DNA of 64,000 nt, taken from the NCBI GenBank assembly GCA_963920665.1, contig OY987266.1, forward strand, positions 21,936,248-22,000,247, written 5' to 3'. Shown here piece by piece: positions 46,001 to 58,404 of the stretch. How positions within the stretch are numbered: the first letter of the stretch is position 1; every line of letters starts with the position of its first letter. The position numbers were made by a program, and so were the translations under genes. The stretch is from Straminergon stramineum. Taxonomy: Eukaryota; Streptophyta; Bryopsida; Hypnales; Calliergonaceae. The notes beneath the pieces are model-generated. The model saw only the letters and a program-made list of their open reading frames with translations, was not told where the DNA came from and did no database searches.

Positions 46001-49000
46001 CTAGTTCGATAGGGCAAGTTTCTCCGTGCGTTCAAGCTTTCGCATCTGGTAAAGCAGCAGCGTACAAAATGTTTGAGGTCATTAAGCGCAAGCCCTTGAT
46101 TGATGTATACGACCTCAGCGGTGATATTTTGAAGAATCTTCGGGGTGACGTCGAGCTACGAAAAGTGGACTTCACCTACCCAAGTCGTCCAGATGTGCCT
46201 ATCTTTAGAAACTTTAACCTCGCTATCGCTGCTGGCACTACTGTCGCATTAGTGGGAGAAAGTGGAAGGTGAGATTCTTTGTCCGTTCGCCTGGAAATTC
46301 TTGTCGTGCCTTGGTAAGAATCCCATGCCTTGATGTCCATGGTCTCAGGTTTTCAATAAAACTTTATATTCGTCCTGTGGTTTGCAGTGGCAAGTCCACA
46401 GTCGTGAGTCTTGTGGAGAGGTTTTACGATCCGGATGGTGGGCAAGTGCTAGTCGATGGTGTAGATATCAAGACCGTTCAGTTGAGGTGGCTGAGGCAGC
46501 AAATCGGTCTCGTGAGCCAGGAGCCGGTTCTGTTCGGTACCTCAATTACAGAGAACATTGCATACGCGAAGGATGGTGCTACAGATGCGGAGGTTGAGGC
46601 AGCAGCTGCCTTGGCAAACGCAGACAGTTTCATCACCAAGATGCCCAAAGGGTACGCCACACAGGTTGGGGAGCGAGGAATTCAGCTATCAGGAGGTCAG
46701 AAGCAGCGTATTGCGATTGCGAGAGCCATCCTGAAGGATCCCAAAATTCTACTGTTGGATGAAGCAACGAGTGCATTGGATGCTCAGTCTGAACATGTTG
46801 TTCAGGAGGCACTAGAGAAAACTATGGTTGGTCGCACTACCATTGTGGTTGCACATCGCCTTACTACAATCCGAAACGCCGATCTCATAGCCGTCATACA
46901 AAGAGGGGTCGTCGTGGAAAAAGGTATGGACGAGTGAATTTGGGTCCCGCCGCATTCATCATGTTGTTCCTACAGCTATCATAGCCGGGTTTTGACAGTT
47001 TTACATAAGTAGTGGTCATTGTCAAGAATGTTCAAGTGGCTTAAATGCTGTTCAGCATATCTCTAGGATTGTCTCTTACAAATACCCGTTACGGTTGTAC
47101 AGGAACACACGACAAACTTCTGTCCAATTCAGATGGAGCGTATTCCCAGCTAATTCGTTTGCAGCAGATTCACAAAGAGCAGGACAATGAAATGTTGGAC
47201 GGTTTGCATCTTGAGGATGAGACCGAAGCGATTAGCAGATCTCTCAGCAAAGGTTCACGTAGCAGCCGCGGTCTTAGTCTTCGCAAGTCGCGAAGTGCAT
47301 CTCGGAGTGCACGCGACCAGCTTGGAAAGAGTAACAGAAGCGGTGAGGCTGATGTTGAGATGGGGGATATGAAAATCAGGAATCGCGCTGAATCGTCACT
47401 CTTCCGACTTGTCACATATAGCAAACCTGAATTTCACCTTTTCATTTTTGGCGGACTTGCCGCCGTCGCCAACGGGACCGCATTACCAGTCTTTGGACTT
47501 TTACTGTCAAATATCATTGCTAGTTATTACCAACCAGATAAGAACAAGTTGAGACACGATGCGAATTTCTGGTCTCTCATGTTTTTGGTACTAGCGATTG
47601 GCATATTCATCGTTTCCCCGATACAATTCTACTCATTTGCAGTGATAGGCCAGCGGCTTATTCGTCGCTTGCGTAGGCTAACCTTTGACAAGGTGGTGAG
47701 AAATGAAGTGGCATGGTTCGACGAGGAAGAAAATAGCAGGTGAGACGGCTTGGCATTTGATGATGGTATCTGTGAGTCATAGCCTACTTAATTGCACTCG
47801 TCATTTTTTGATGTCAATCCATAGCCATTAAATTTGTAGTTCTTTTTATATTGCAGTGGGTCTATTGGTACTCGCCTTTCCACGGATGCGGCAGCTGTGA
47901 AGAGCATGGTGGCAGGCACCCTCTCACTTGTGGTACAGAACATCGGCACTATCATCTGTGGGTTATCCATAGCTTTCAGTGCCGACTGGCGACTCTCGCT
48001 TCTGGTCCTGGCCCTTGTTCCACTCTTAGGCTCCGAAGGGTATTTCCAGATGAAAATGATGCAGGGTTTCAGCAACGATGCCAAGGTTCGCAATTTCCAT
48101 CGTTGATCGTCTCTATGTGATTTCGTGCCTGTCAGCATTCAATTTTCGGAATCCGTGTTTATCTCATGCTTCTGATGGAATTTTGTATCGTGAAACCCTA
48201 TTCTTATTCTTAAGATGTGTTCAGATAGCGTATGAGGATGCCAGTCGCGTTGCAAACGATGCAATCTCAAGTATCCGAACTGTATCGTCTTTCTGCGCTG
48301 AGGAGAAGGTGGTTAATTTGTACACTGAGAAATGCAAGAAACCTCTGAAGAGTGGAATACGGCAAGGCTACATCAGTGGAACAGGCTTGGCCTTCTCCAA
48401 CTTCGTCATCTTTGCCTGCTATGCACTTTCATTCTGGTATGGATCGAAATTGGTGCAGCAGGGTAAAACTACCTTTGGCGATGTTTTCAAGGTTTTCTTT
48501 GCCATCGCCATGAGTGCAATCGGTGTCTCACAATCCGCCGGTTTGACACCTGATTTAACCAAGACCAAACTCGCCGTCAATTCTGTGTTCGAGCTGCTTG
48601 ATCGAAAGTCGCTCATCGATCCTTTCGACATGTCCGGAAAGACTTTGAAGACAGTGCATGGGGACATTGAGCTCCGCAACATAAGCTTCACTTATCCGTC
48701 CAGACCTGCAGTTCCCATATTCAGAGATTTGAGCCTCACTGTGCCTGCTGGCAAGGTACGTTATTTCAGAAGCCCTGCTTGTGTCAATGCTGGCCTGTGA
48801 AGAATTCGTGTGCTGTTATTGTGGGCGTCCTTCGAATGGACGTCTTGAGGTGCTTCGTATTCGTCACCACTGACGTTGAGCGTTCAGGCAAATTGTCTAC
48901 GTGTACTGAATTTGGCTAGTTGCTGTGTTTTTTGTATTGTGAGCAGACTGTGGCCCTTGTTGGCGAGTCGGGGTCAGGCAAGAGCACTGTGATATCCCTA

Positions 49001-49591
49001 CTGGAGAGGTTCTACGACCTGGATGGTGGCTCCATCCTGCTTGATGGTGTTGATATTAGAGAGCTGCAAGTGCGTTGGCTTCGACAACAAATTGGGCTCG
49101 TGAGCCAGGAACCTGTCCTTTTCAACACGTCCATCAAAGCAAACATCATGTATGGAAGAGACGACGACGTGACACAATCCGAAATCGAATCTGCCGCCCA
49201 AGCGTCCAACTGCCATAAATTCATCACGGGTTTACCTGAAGGATTTGACACAACCGTGGGAGAGCGTGGTATTCAATTGTCCGGAGGTCAGAAGCAGAGA
49301 GTGGCCATAGCAAGGGCAATCGTGAAAGACCCGAGAATACTGCTACTGGACGAGGCGACAAGTGCCCTGGACGCGGAATCTGAACATGTTGTGCAGGAGG
49401 CTCTTGACCGCATCATGGTGAACCGAACCACCATTGTTGTTGCTCATCGCCTGTCCACCATTCGGAACGCCGATGTCATTGCTGTGGTGAAAAACGGGGT
49501 GATCGTTGAGCAGGGAAAGCACGACGAGTTGATGGCTCGCGAGAATGGGGCATATCATGCTCTTGTGCGTCTCCATCTCTCCTCATTGTGA
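43002..49591 (+). CDS. ABCB: Full-length ABC transporter, subfamily B (P-glycoprotein/MDR type), 11 exons
   Basis: It encodes a membrane pump that uses ATP to move substrates; plant members carry auxin, alkaloids, lipids or xenobiotics, and the substrate here cannot be told. Exons: 43002-43349, 44562-44616, 44769-44944, 45208-45429, 45596-45834, 46005-46268, 46388-46923, 47103-47739, 47857-48085, 48225-48755, 48947-49591. Phases agree throughout and give 1293 residues, the usual size. Layout is TMD1-NBD1-linker-TMD2-NBD2. NBD1 has Walker [10 protein letters not shown] (split by intron 6), Q479, LSGGQ 535-539, Walker B LLLDE and VAHRL. A Ser/Arg-rich linker follows. NBD2 has Walker A near 1085, Q1133, LSGGQ near 1190, Walker B near 1211 and His 1246. 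All catalytic motifs are intact. Introns are GT-AG, 117-263 nt except intron 1 (1212 nt, donor GTGCAC). The start is the first ATG in frame. Confidence 0.95.
43590..43800 (+). repeat. Dispersed repeat R1 inside ABCB intron 1
   Basis: It matches 29580-29745 and 50455-50660 (TTTGTTTTGTTTG, GAGGGGTGCACGC, the CTTCGTTTCGTCGCCTTCGG counterpart and GTGTGAAAGTT). It probably explains why intron 1 is about seven times longer than the others. Confidence 0.5.
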
Positions 49592-50454
49592 TATGCATTG
49601 TAAGTTATGCTCATTGCTTTCTGAATTTTGTTCCAGGTAACAAATTTAATTGTTTCATCCTGAACCTTCATCAGAGGTCTTCGTTTCAAGCATAGAAACG
49701 GGCATAGAAATCCCTCCTGAATAGTCGAAAGGGCTGGATAGATTGTATAATCCTAGAGTTTGGTTGACAGCAATTTTGACTACCTAGTACAGATTCTTTT
49801 GTGGCTCCATCAAAATATCCACTTGAGCAGCCTTGCTGCTTTGATCCGCTGAGCGAGTTCTTTCTGGACCCTACCGAAAGTTGCGGTCCACCCCTTGTAT
49901 CTTATTTCTTCTGGATTTGGTAACAATGGCTTTGGCTCTTTTATCGTCATTCAACTTCCCATAAATCCTTTCGTTGATGAAACCTTCATTCGCAATGAGA
50001 ATTAGGGGGAAATCCGCTTATCCCCAAACCCTTAAACCTGGCAGAGTTCATGAGCATTCTAAAGATGACTGAATTCGACAATTCGTAACTCATTTTAGAA
50101 CTGACTTAGCCCCAGATGTTCAAATTTTGAACAATGGATGAAGGAAAAACACATCCCAACTGAGCTCTAAAAATTGTGTTTTTTCATCCATTGGTTTTTA
50201 TGAAGATACTTATGTTAGTTCATACTTATCCATAAACGAAGCTGCAGACATTTTCTGGTCGATGAATGACAAAGAATCCTTCTTGGTAGGATGAAAGTGC
50301 AACTATTTGTCTCCGGAATCTTTAGCAAAAAGGAGAGATCTTCTATAGTATTTTGACCTTGAATGAGTATTTTTAGTTTATTTAAGTAGATGTTGTCACA
50401 TGGTCCAAAAGGGATGATTTCTATAGTCACTAGCTTATCATTTAAGAGTTAATA

Positions 50455-50660
50455 TATGTACTTTAAATCAAGTTGTTTGTTTTGTTTTGTTTGTTATGGT
50501 GAGATCTCCTAGATTGTGCATCCCTTGGCAACAACATGATCAAGAAGCCTTCACCCAAGAGGGTGTATGGATTTATTTTTTTGGCGTTTGGTTGGACAAT
50601 GGAAACGTTATAGATTTTTGAGTTACTTTTGGATCCTATATTATCCTAAATTATAATCCT
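50455..50660 (+). repeat. Dispersed repeat R1, copy
   Basis: It carries AAGTTGTTTGTTTTGTTTTG, GTGAGATCT, GATTGTGCATCC and GGCGTTTGG, in the same order as 29580-29745. Confidence 0.5.
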
Positions 50661-52602
50661 TTTGGACAGTATGTCACTCTCAATCATGTTCTTGGTACCT
50701 AAGGTATACTTAACTTAGTTTGCTCTAAAAGTGACCACTTAAGAGTTGATCTACTTTTTTCATGGATTTAGGTGGATGGAAAGAGTTTTAGCTCATTTTT
50801 TCATATAAAGAAAAATAGATGCAAAATGTAACACAATTGGTTTCATATTTTCTGAAGCATTATTGAATTACTTATAAATTTTCAAAGATATGTGTCTTAG
50901 TCACTTATTTGTGACCTCAAGTCTCTCCAAATCTGTCCATGTGCAACTTGTATAGAGAATAGAGGAAACCAAGGAGAATGATTGGTTCTTTCAATCAAAA
51001 ACATTTTTTCCTTGATCCACTCAATGGCTAAAGAAGACGATTTAATGACCACCTCATATCCATTCAATTATAGGGGTGATTTGAAGAAGACGGTTGCTTT
51101 TAGAACAAACTATCTTATATATAAAGTAACCACACCTTATTGCCACCTTTGCATAAATTCAATACTTTGTATCAATGGATGTTGAAAATATTCATTTCCT
51201 TGTCATTTGAATTGCATTAGTTTTAGATCATTGATTGACAAAAGTTTGAATTATTTAAACTTGTGCATTTGGTATTAAATGAAACACTTTTTGGTGCATT
51301 GGAATTCTCTTTGATTTACTAATAAATCTTGTACCCATAGAAGGAAATTGAGGCCCAAAAGTCCCCAATCGATGACTTCAAAGATTATTGTAGAAATGAA
51401 GAATGCAACTATTGGTCCAAAAATTGGATCATTTAATTTTTGGCAAAGTACCTTGGTGATAGGTCTTATCCTTTCAAGTTTAAAAACTTCATCATTCTAA
51501 TATGTGCAATTATGCTCAACTTTTAACCCTTAAAGGATGTAGCCCCCCGTGACCAAGGTAGCCACCCAAATGCTAGGATTATTGGACCAATAGGTGCATT
51601 CTTTGTCTCTACAACTTTCTTGAAAGTCTTTCATTGGACTCACACTTTGAGCCCTCAATGTACTTAGTAGATTAAAGTGTTACAATTAGGAGTGGTTACT
51701 TTATCACATGATTTGTTGGCTCTAGACGGAAGGGAATAAACTTTGCATTGACATATGCTCAATGTGAAAGATAGTGAGAGCCTCTTATAACAAAGTTGTT
51801 CAAGCTTATTTGTGATGCAAAATACACCATTGATGATATTTCTTATGTGAGACCGTGTTGCTTCTGAGCTGGTGAATGTCAAGAGTGATGGGCAACTACA
51901 AATTAAGGTAGGAGGTGCAAATTCTACCCATGCTCCAAGAATTGTTCCTAGAGTGTACCATGAATTGTCACTAGGTAGGAATGAAAAATGTTCCATCAAA
52001 GTGTTGGTACCATTTGGGATTCTCATTGCACAATTTCAAGAATGGTTGGGGATTGATTAGATTAGGAAGTTAACAAAATTTCAGTGTACATAATGTGGAG
52101 TTATGAGTGGTGGGAGACTTTGTGTCATCCTAGACAATTAAATGCACCGTGTTGTTGCAATTTAAGGTTAGCACACCTTCATTTTGGGACTCCATTTGCA
52201 CCATTAAAGGACAAGTGTTTGACTTTTCATGGAAGTACCTATGGACTCAAAAAGCACCCTACTATTGTTACCTTTAGAAAATCATATCTAATTCAATTTA
52301 ACTCTAAAAATTATAAATCGAATTGTGATGGATGTGTTTCCCTCTCTTCTTTCTCTAAAAATTTGTTAGAAAATTCTTTGATTAGCATAAAAGACATCCT
52401 AAGCCAGAATGCTCTTAAGTGGGTAGTTTCTGCCCTCCTACTTTAAAGTAGACTCACTGCTTGAAGAAAATGAAACCTTCACTAGTTTGACTGTCTGTAT
52501 CAATAAGCTCACTTTGGAGATTTGATATTCGCTTCCTCTTGCTTTGGGCCGGGGTGTATTGACCTCCATGCTCATCCCAAAGGGAAAACCCTGAAATTTT
52601 TT

Positions 52603-52770
52603 ATTTGCCATGCATGATAAAATTTGCAAATTTTGAATTCATATTTGCAATCACAAGCCCCATATTAGCAAGGAGTGGATTTGAAGATAAATGAATGAAG
52701 CACAAAATAGGGGGTCATTTTTTTTACATGCACCCCTGCAATGACTTGGAGGGACAAGCGAGGGGGTCAA
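52603..52770 (+). repeat. Dispersed repeat R2, copy
   Basis: It shares AAATTTGCAAATTTTGAATT, AAGCACAAAATAGGGGGTCA and a GGAGGGA end with the copies at 29.1 and 35.9 kb. Confidence 0.5.
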
Positions 52771-52956
52771 CCCACCCCAGCCCTGCTTCGTGGGTCATGC
52801 TACAATTGTGCATATGTAGGAATTGGAATTAACATTCACAGCAAGCCAAACATGCAAGAAGGGTAAGGTTACTACACCTATGATTAGTTGTCCCCTAAAG
52901 TGTGTGCTCTACTTTCTAATGGAAAATGAATAAGCAAAATAGTGAAAATACAGTAC

Positions 52957-53490
52957 TTAACCCCTAAAGGACCAACATGCATTTTATGGCTATATAGCAA
53001 TTTTGGGCAAGTACAAGTGATTGGAGATTTCTATATTTTTGGCCCAAATTTTATCAAAAGGTGGGGACGAGGAATATCTTTCATATGCACTAAATTTCAT
53101 GACATTAGGAAATATGAGTCAAAAGTTATGGCCAAATGTATTCTTCTTTCTTGTAAATGGGCAGTCCAGGTAGATTTTTAAAAATCAATTTTTTTCAAAA
53201 AAACTAATTGAAATTGGTTTTCTAAAGTTATATATACTTGGAAAGCATTTAATCATTCCATTTTGATCAATGAGTCAAAAGTTATGAGGATTTTTTGTTA
53301 GCGGGCAATTATGGATTCTCTACTCTAATATAAACTTTAAAGTCCTTTATCTTACTCAATTTTCAAGATTTTTGGAAAAAAAATCATAGGATGTACACTA
53401 CAAACAAAACTGAGTACAAATTTGAAACATTTTCATTCAAACAACCATAACATAAGGATCAATGGACAAAGTCCAAAAATATATACATGA
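52957..53490. mobile_element. TTAA/CCCC-ended MITE, copy 4 (one end only)
   Basis: TTAA at 52957-52960 is followed by CCCCTAAAGGACCAA. The sequence onward matches the complement of the right half of 31583-32535. No partner terminus is present; the copy fades where a CACTA-like end begins at 53496, so it seems truncated or interrupted. Confidence 0.5.
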
Positions 53491-53495
53491 AAATT

Positions 53496-54053
53496 CACTA
53501 CAACAAAATGGTTATTTTATGACTATAGAATATGATTGTAGTGAGTCATAAAATCGGAAAATATGATTGATGCAAAAATCATTGTAGATGACATACTACA
53601 TGACTAGGTCTAGTCATTACCGACTAGTCGCTTCGGACATGAGTCATACTTGTAGTCATTGTATTTGGGGGTATAAATGTATAATCAACCATTTTTGCCA
53701 ACGTGGTGAATTTGTTGACTCTCTTTAGAGGCTTGAATTTTTCTTCAGGTACCCAAGCAAATGAAAAAAAAGCCTACATAGCATATCACTCCATATAGTC
53801 ATATTTTAAGCTGATGCGGAATATGACTATGGTGAGTCATATTTTAGTTGATGTGGAATATGATTTTTGGCTCATGTAGTTGTTCACATGGAATGTTACT
53901 AGTAATTTTATGATTGAATGTAGTCATACTTTTAAAAGTATAGAGTTACATTATTGGCATGATTGTGAACATTATATAACTATAACGAGTCATATTTTGG
54001 CTAGGATATATTATAAAATATGACTCAAACAAGTGATATTTGTAACTAGGTGA
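53496..54053. mobile_element. CACTA-like element end with AGTCATA subterminal repeats
   Basis: CACTACAACAAAATGG is the typical terminus of plant CACTA (En/Spm) elements. Inside it, TATGACTATAG/GTGAGTCATA motifs recur several times on both strands up to about 54030, as in CACTA subterminal regions. I could not find the opposite terminus, so the extent is uncertain. Confidence 0.45.
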
Positions 54054-54061
54054 CTTGAGGT

Positions 54062-55030
54062 CAAGGTTGACAAGGCGTCTAGACGCAGCCGCCAATGTCC
54101 GGACATCTAACGTTCGTGGACTTGACCCCTCCAAACGTCCTGTGACATTCGCAAAATTGGGTATTTACCTTGGAGTAATTTCTTTTACCTCGTCCGCACT
54201 GTCGTCCGCCATCCGGTCCGCCCGTCCCTAACCGCGTTCGCGATTTTTGTTGCCCTTCCACCATCCCGTCCGCCAATTCTAGAGCCCGTCTGCCCACTCC
54301 GCCCGCCGAGCGGACGGGCGGACGCTCACTATGTAGTCGTAGCAACTTTCACTTGCAATTTTCGAATTCTTTTTTTGGATTTTTTGGGGCGTGTAATATA
54401 CTGCTGGAAAGATCTTGAAAATACCTTTCCAATGGTATATCACATGCCCCAAAAATCAAAAATCTCCAATTGAAAATGTCAAAAGAAGTTTGTTGCTTCA
54501 AAACATGGGCATTCACCTTGGTGTCTGCTCGTCCACTTGGCAAACGGGCGATTAGCTAGGTAGACGCTCACTATGTAGTCACAACAACTTTCACTTGCAA
54601 TTTTTGAATTTTTTTTTTAGAATTTTGGGGCGTGTAATATATACTGTTGGAAAGGTCTTGGAAATACCTTTCGAATGGTATATCACACGCCCTCAAACAC
54701 CAAAATCTCCAATCGGAAATGTCAAAAGAAGTTTGTTGCTTCAAAACATGGGCATCCGCCTCGGTGTCCGCCCTCCCGTCTGCCCCCCCCCCTCGTCTGC
54801 TTGGCGGACGGGCGATTAGCTGGGCAGATGCTCACTATGTAGTTGCAACAACTATCACTTGCAATTTTAGAATTCGTTTTTTAGAATTTTTGGGCGTGTA
54901 GTATACCGTTGGAAAAGTCTTGGAAATACCTTTCCAATGGTATATTACACGCCCAAAAAATCAAAAATCTCCAATCGGAAATGTCAAAAGAAGTTTGTTG
55001 CTTCAAAAAGTGAGCGTTCGCCTTGGTGTT
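54062..55030. repeat. hAT-like end followed by three tandem ~250-bp units
   Basis: CAAGGTTGACAAGG at 54062 resembles CAGGGTTGACAAATCC at the left end of the hAT element (57807), and both are followed by GTCCGGAC and GTCCGCC-type motifs. From about 54320 a unit starting GCTCACTATGTAGTC repeats at about 54567 and 54829. Each unit includes a CTTTCCAATGGTATATCACA-type stretch, and GCGGACGGGCGG lies between units. Inverted copies lie at 57130-57806. Confidence 0.65.
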
Positions 55031-55440
55031 CGCCCTCTTGTTGACTAGGCGGATAGGTGGACGGCGGATAGGGAGGAAGGTAGGAGGGAGAGGCTGGCGC
55101 AAGGGGCCAAGGGTGATGTATTTTTAAGTTGGTGGAATTCAACCTAGGGAGGACTGGCGGATAGGTAGATAGACAGACGGGCGGATAGGTGGACGGGCGA
55201 ACTGGGAGGAAGGCGGGAGCGAGAGTTGGATGCGAGAGTGAAGTGTTTTCAATTTGGAGGAGGTTGGCCCAAGGCAAATGGACGGAGGGGTGGACGAGGA
55301 GGAAGGCAGGAGCGAGAGTTGGATGTGAGAGTGAAGTGTTTTCAATTTGGTGGAGGTCAGCCACGGCGGACAAGCGGACAAGGGAGAGGGTGAGAGGGAG
55401 AGGTGTTTTTAACTTTGTAGAGGTAGGCAGATGAGTAGAC
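55031..55440. repeat. Second tandem repeat block (~93-bp units) with GCGGA motifs
   Basis: AGCGAGAGTTGGATG and GAGTGAAGTGTTTTCAATTT recur about 93 bp apart (near 55219 and 55312), with further partial units around them. Long proline-rich frames on the minus strand come from this repeat and are not genes. Confidence 0.6.
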
Positions 55441-57129
55441 GAGTAGAACATGCAATGCATGGTGAATGAAGAAAGCTATAGAAATTATGTCTTTAATATG
55501 TTATATAGTGAGGCACTAAATCAATATAACTATGAAAAGTGTCACCAAATAGCCTTTTCTTTTGAAAATCATTTGATTTGTAAACAAGTAATTCAAATGG
55601 ATGTGTAATTAAAAGAAATTTAGTTTTACATTGGTGGTTTTTTACAAGTTTGCCATATCAACAATACTTTTTGGCTAATAGCAAAAGATATTCAAAGTCA
55701 AAATTATAACAATTTAATTGGTTTCAATTTCTAATTGATTTCTATGCCTTTGAAGGAAAGTAATTAATTTCTAAAGTCTCAAAGGCCCTACACTTTTATA
55801 GAGGACTCTTGTGAAATATGATCTCAATGAAATGATTTATTTTTGAATTTTTATCCAAGATTCTTTGCTTATTAGCTAGATTCTTCAATAGAAAATATTA
55901 TAAAATTAAAATTGTTAGTGCCAAAATTTAAAGTGAAGAAAATGAAAAGCCCAAGAATCAAGTATAGCAAGACAAAAGAAAAGATTTTTTTTCTTACTTT
56001 AAATATAAATATCATGCAATGTATGCACTTAATGTTATCAAGATGATAACATTACTCCCATACATTTTTATACTAATCTACTCAAATTCCTATGGTTAGA
56101 TATAAAATTAATTTATAAAGTTTTTTGCTCTTCACAATAGAAATGACAATTTTGAATGATATTCGATAGAAAAAAAAGGCTTAGGACTTTGGGGGTTCAA
56201 GATTTAAAAAAATCCTAGGCCTACACAACTACATAAGCAATTAAATCAATATTGTAAATTTATAATCTACAAGATATGATATTATGAACCTTCTCGTAAA
56301 ATCATTTGCAAAAAAGTCTTGAGATGAAATGGACTTGTAATCATTGGAGTATGACCTACTTATCTCAATTGTTGTATTTGAATTTTGAAAGCTCATCATA
56401 TTTGAAGGTCAATCACATTTTACACTACCTAAGCTCTAATATTTTAGGGTTGTGATAAATTTATTGATGGTTTACAATTTAGGGTGCACACATGTATACA
56501 TAAGTATAAGCATGTATGATAAGAACCTCCATTTCATTTTTATTGTATAAATGCTCACTTGAATGTAGTCCACATCATATCACATAAAATTACATTAAAG
56601 TACTTAAATCATTTTAAGCATCATCCCATAAATGTTGTAATAGAATAATGAGATAATATAAATTCTTTTAAGATATTTACGTTGGTATTTTGCACTATCA
56701 ATGCATTCTACAACAAAAATTGAAGAAATACTCTAGGTTATAATCCAATGATCCACATTTGTGTAGTAGCCTAGAATAAAGTAAATCTTAAGAACAATTG
56801 AAACCTAAATGACAAAGATAGTAAGGTCTACATATAAATCACATTGTCATGATTGCATTCTAAACTTCAAATATTAAAAAATAAAACATATTTCACACAT
56901 TGCACCACTATTTTTGAAAACTCATGCAACGTTATAAGTTAATATGTACAAATTGAGGGTTTTACAATTCAGATTTTATTTGTAGGGTTTAGGGTTTAGG
57001 GTTTGAAAAGCATGTTTAAATGTGGGGTGGAAAACCTGGAATTATCCTTTTCTTACATTAATATTGCATTGGATACTTATCACATCAAAGAGATTTAAAA
57101 TAAAAATGAAGCTACAGTTTTGTACTTTT
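55441..57129. other. AT-rich centre between inverted repeat blocks
   Basis: No coding frame seen. A short telomere-like tract lies at 56983-57004. Confidence 0.45.
56983..57004. repeat. Interstitial telomere repeats (three TTTAGGG units)
   Basis: TAGGGTTTAGGGTTTAGGG followed by TTTG; three perfect units in AT-rich DNA. Confidence 0.7.
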
Positions 57130-57806
57130 CAGAATTAAATGTAATAAAATTGCCGGTGGATGGGCAAACACTAAGGTGGACACTCACTTTTTGGAGCAAC
57201 AAACTTCTCTTGGCATTTCCGATTGGAGAGTTTGGTGTGTGGGGGCGGGTGATATACCATTGGAAAGGTATTTCTAAGACCTTTCCAACAGTATATTGCG
57301 CACCCCAAAATTTCAATAAACGAATTCGGAAATTGCATATGAAAGTTGCTGTGACTACATAGTGAGCGTCCGCCCATCCCCCAAGCGGACGGGAGGGCAG
57401 ACGGGCAAACACCAAGGCGGACACTCACTTTTTGAAGCAACAAACTTCTCTTGGCATTTCCGACAGGAGATTTTGGTGTGCGGGGGCGTGTGATATACCA
57501 TTGGAAAGGTATTTCCAAGACCTTTCTAAAAGTATATTGCGCACCCCAAAATTCCAATAAATGAATTTGGAAATTGCAATTGAAAGTTGCTGCGACTACA
57601 TAATGAGCGTTCGCCTAGCTGATCGCCCGTCCACCCGTCCCCCAAGAGGATGGGGGGGGGGCGGATGGGAGGATAGACGGACAAACACCAAGGCGGACAC
57701 TCACTTTTTGAAGCATCATACTTCTTTTGGCATTTCTGATTGGAGAGTTTGGTGTGTGGGGGCATGTGATATACCTTTGGAAAGGTATTTCCAAGACCTT
57801 TCCAAC
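57130..57806. repeat. Inverted copies of the ~250-bp units
   Basis: About three units, the complement of those at 54320-55030, as shown by GAAAGTTGCTG.GACTACATA and AGTGAGCGTCCGCC. The last unit stops at CCTTTCCAAC (57806), exactly where the hAT terminus begins; in the other units this point continues AGTATATTGCGC, so the hAT end appears to have inserted into it. Confidence 0.7.
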
Positions 57807-57914
57807 CAGGGTTGACAAATCCGAACGTCCGCCCCAAATTCACGTCCATCGTCCGGACGTCTGGACTCCAGCGGACGTAGCATCCCTAGCGCCGTCCACA
57901 GGCGAACAGCGCGG

Positions 57915-58038
57915 TCACGGCGGACGGGCAGGGCGGATGGTGAAAGGCAGACGGGCGCGGTGGATAGTGGAGGGCGGACAGGCGGGGCAGACGGTGGAAG
58001 GCGGACGGGCAGAGCGGACAGTGGAGGGCAGACGGGGG
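57915..58038. repeat. Left GCGGACGGGC array of the hAT element
   Basis: Eight or more degenerate copies of GGCGGACGGGCAG, GGCGGATGGTG and GGCAGACGG occur in 124 bp. Subterminal repeat arrays are where hAT transposases bind. Confidence 0.65.
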
Positions 58039-58404
58039 GTTAAAGGATTAGGCCGTTGAGTAACGGGGTTCAATGTTTATTTATCAATGTTTTTACCAAT
58101 TGCAACATATCATTTGAGCTTAGATTTTTGTTTTTCATATATTTCAATTGTCATGTAATGTAGTAGTGTATGTTGCTTCATTCAAAAGATAAAATATATT
58201 GTGCATTTTTAATTTTTCTATGAAATTTCAGTTTCATTTTGAAACAAAATCAAATTTAAAATTCTAATACACAAACGAGATGTATATCATCAATAAACAA
58301 ACAATTTTTATAATGAAATGATTGAACAATACATTCTCAATATGTGCTCAATATATCATGAGCAACTAAGCAAAAAAATATTTAAGCTTCTAATTCCTCA
58401 ATTC

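Larger units (their letters stand above)
49592..52956. other. 3' flank of ABCB and AT-rich DNA without a gene
   Basis: The first few hundred bases presumably hold the 3' untranslated region. Further on are the repeats R1 (50455-50660) and R2 (52603-52770) and a lone TTAACCCTTAAAGG terminus at 51533. No coding frame with a recognisable domain. Confidence 0.45.

Noticed and set aside
55031..55460. A 158-codon Pro/Ser-rich frame on the minus strand
   Set aside because: It lies entirely in tandem repeat DNA and its sequence repeats with the 93-bp unit.
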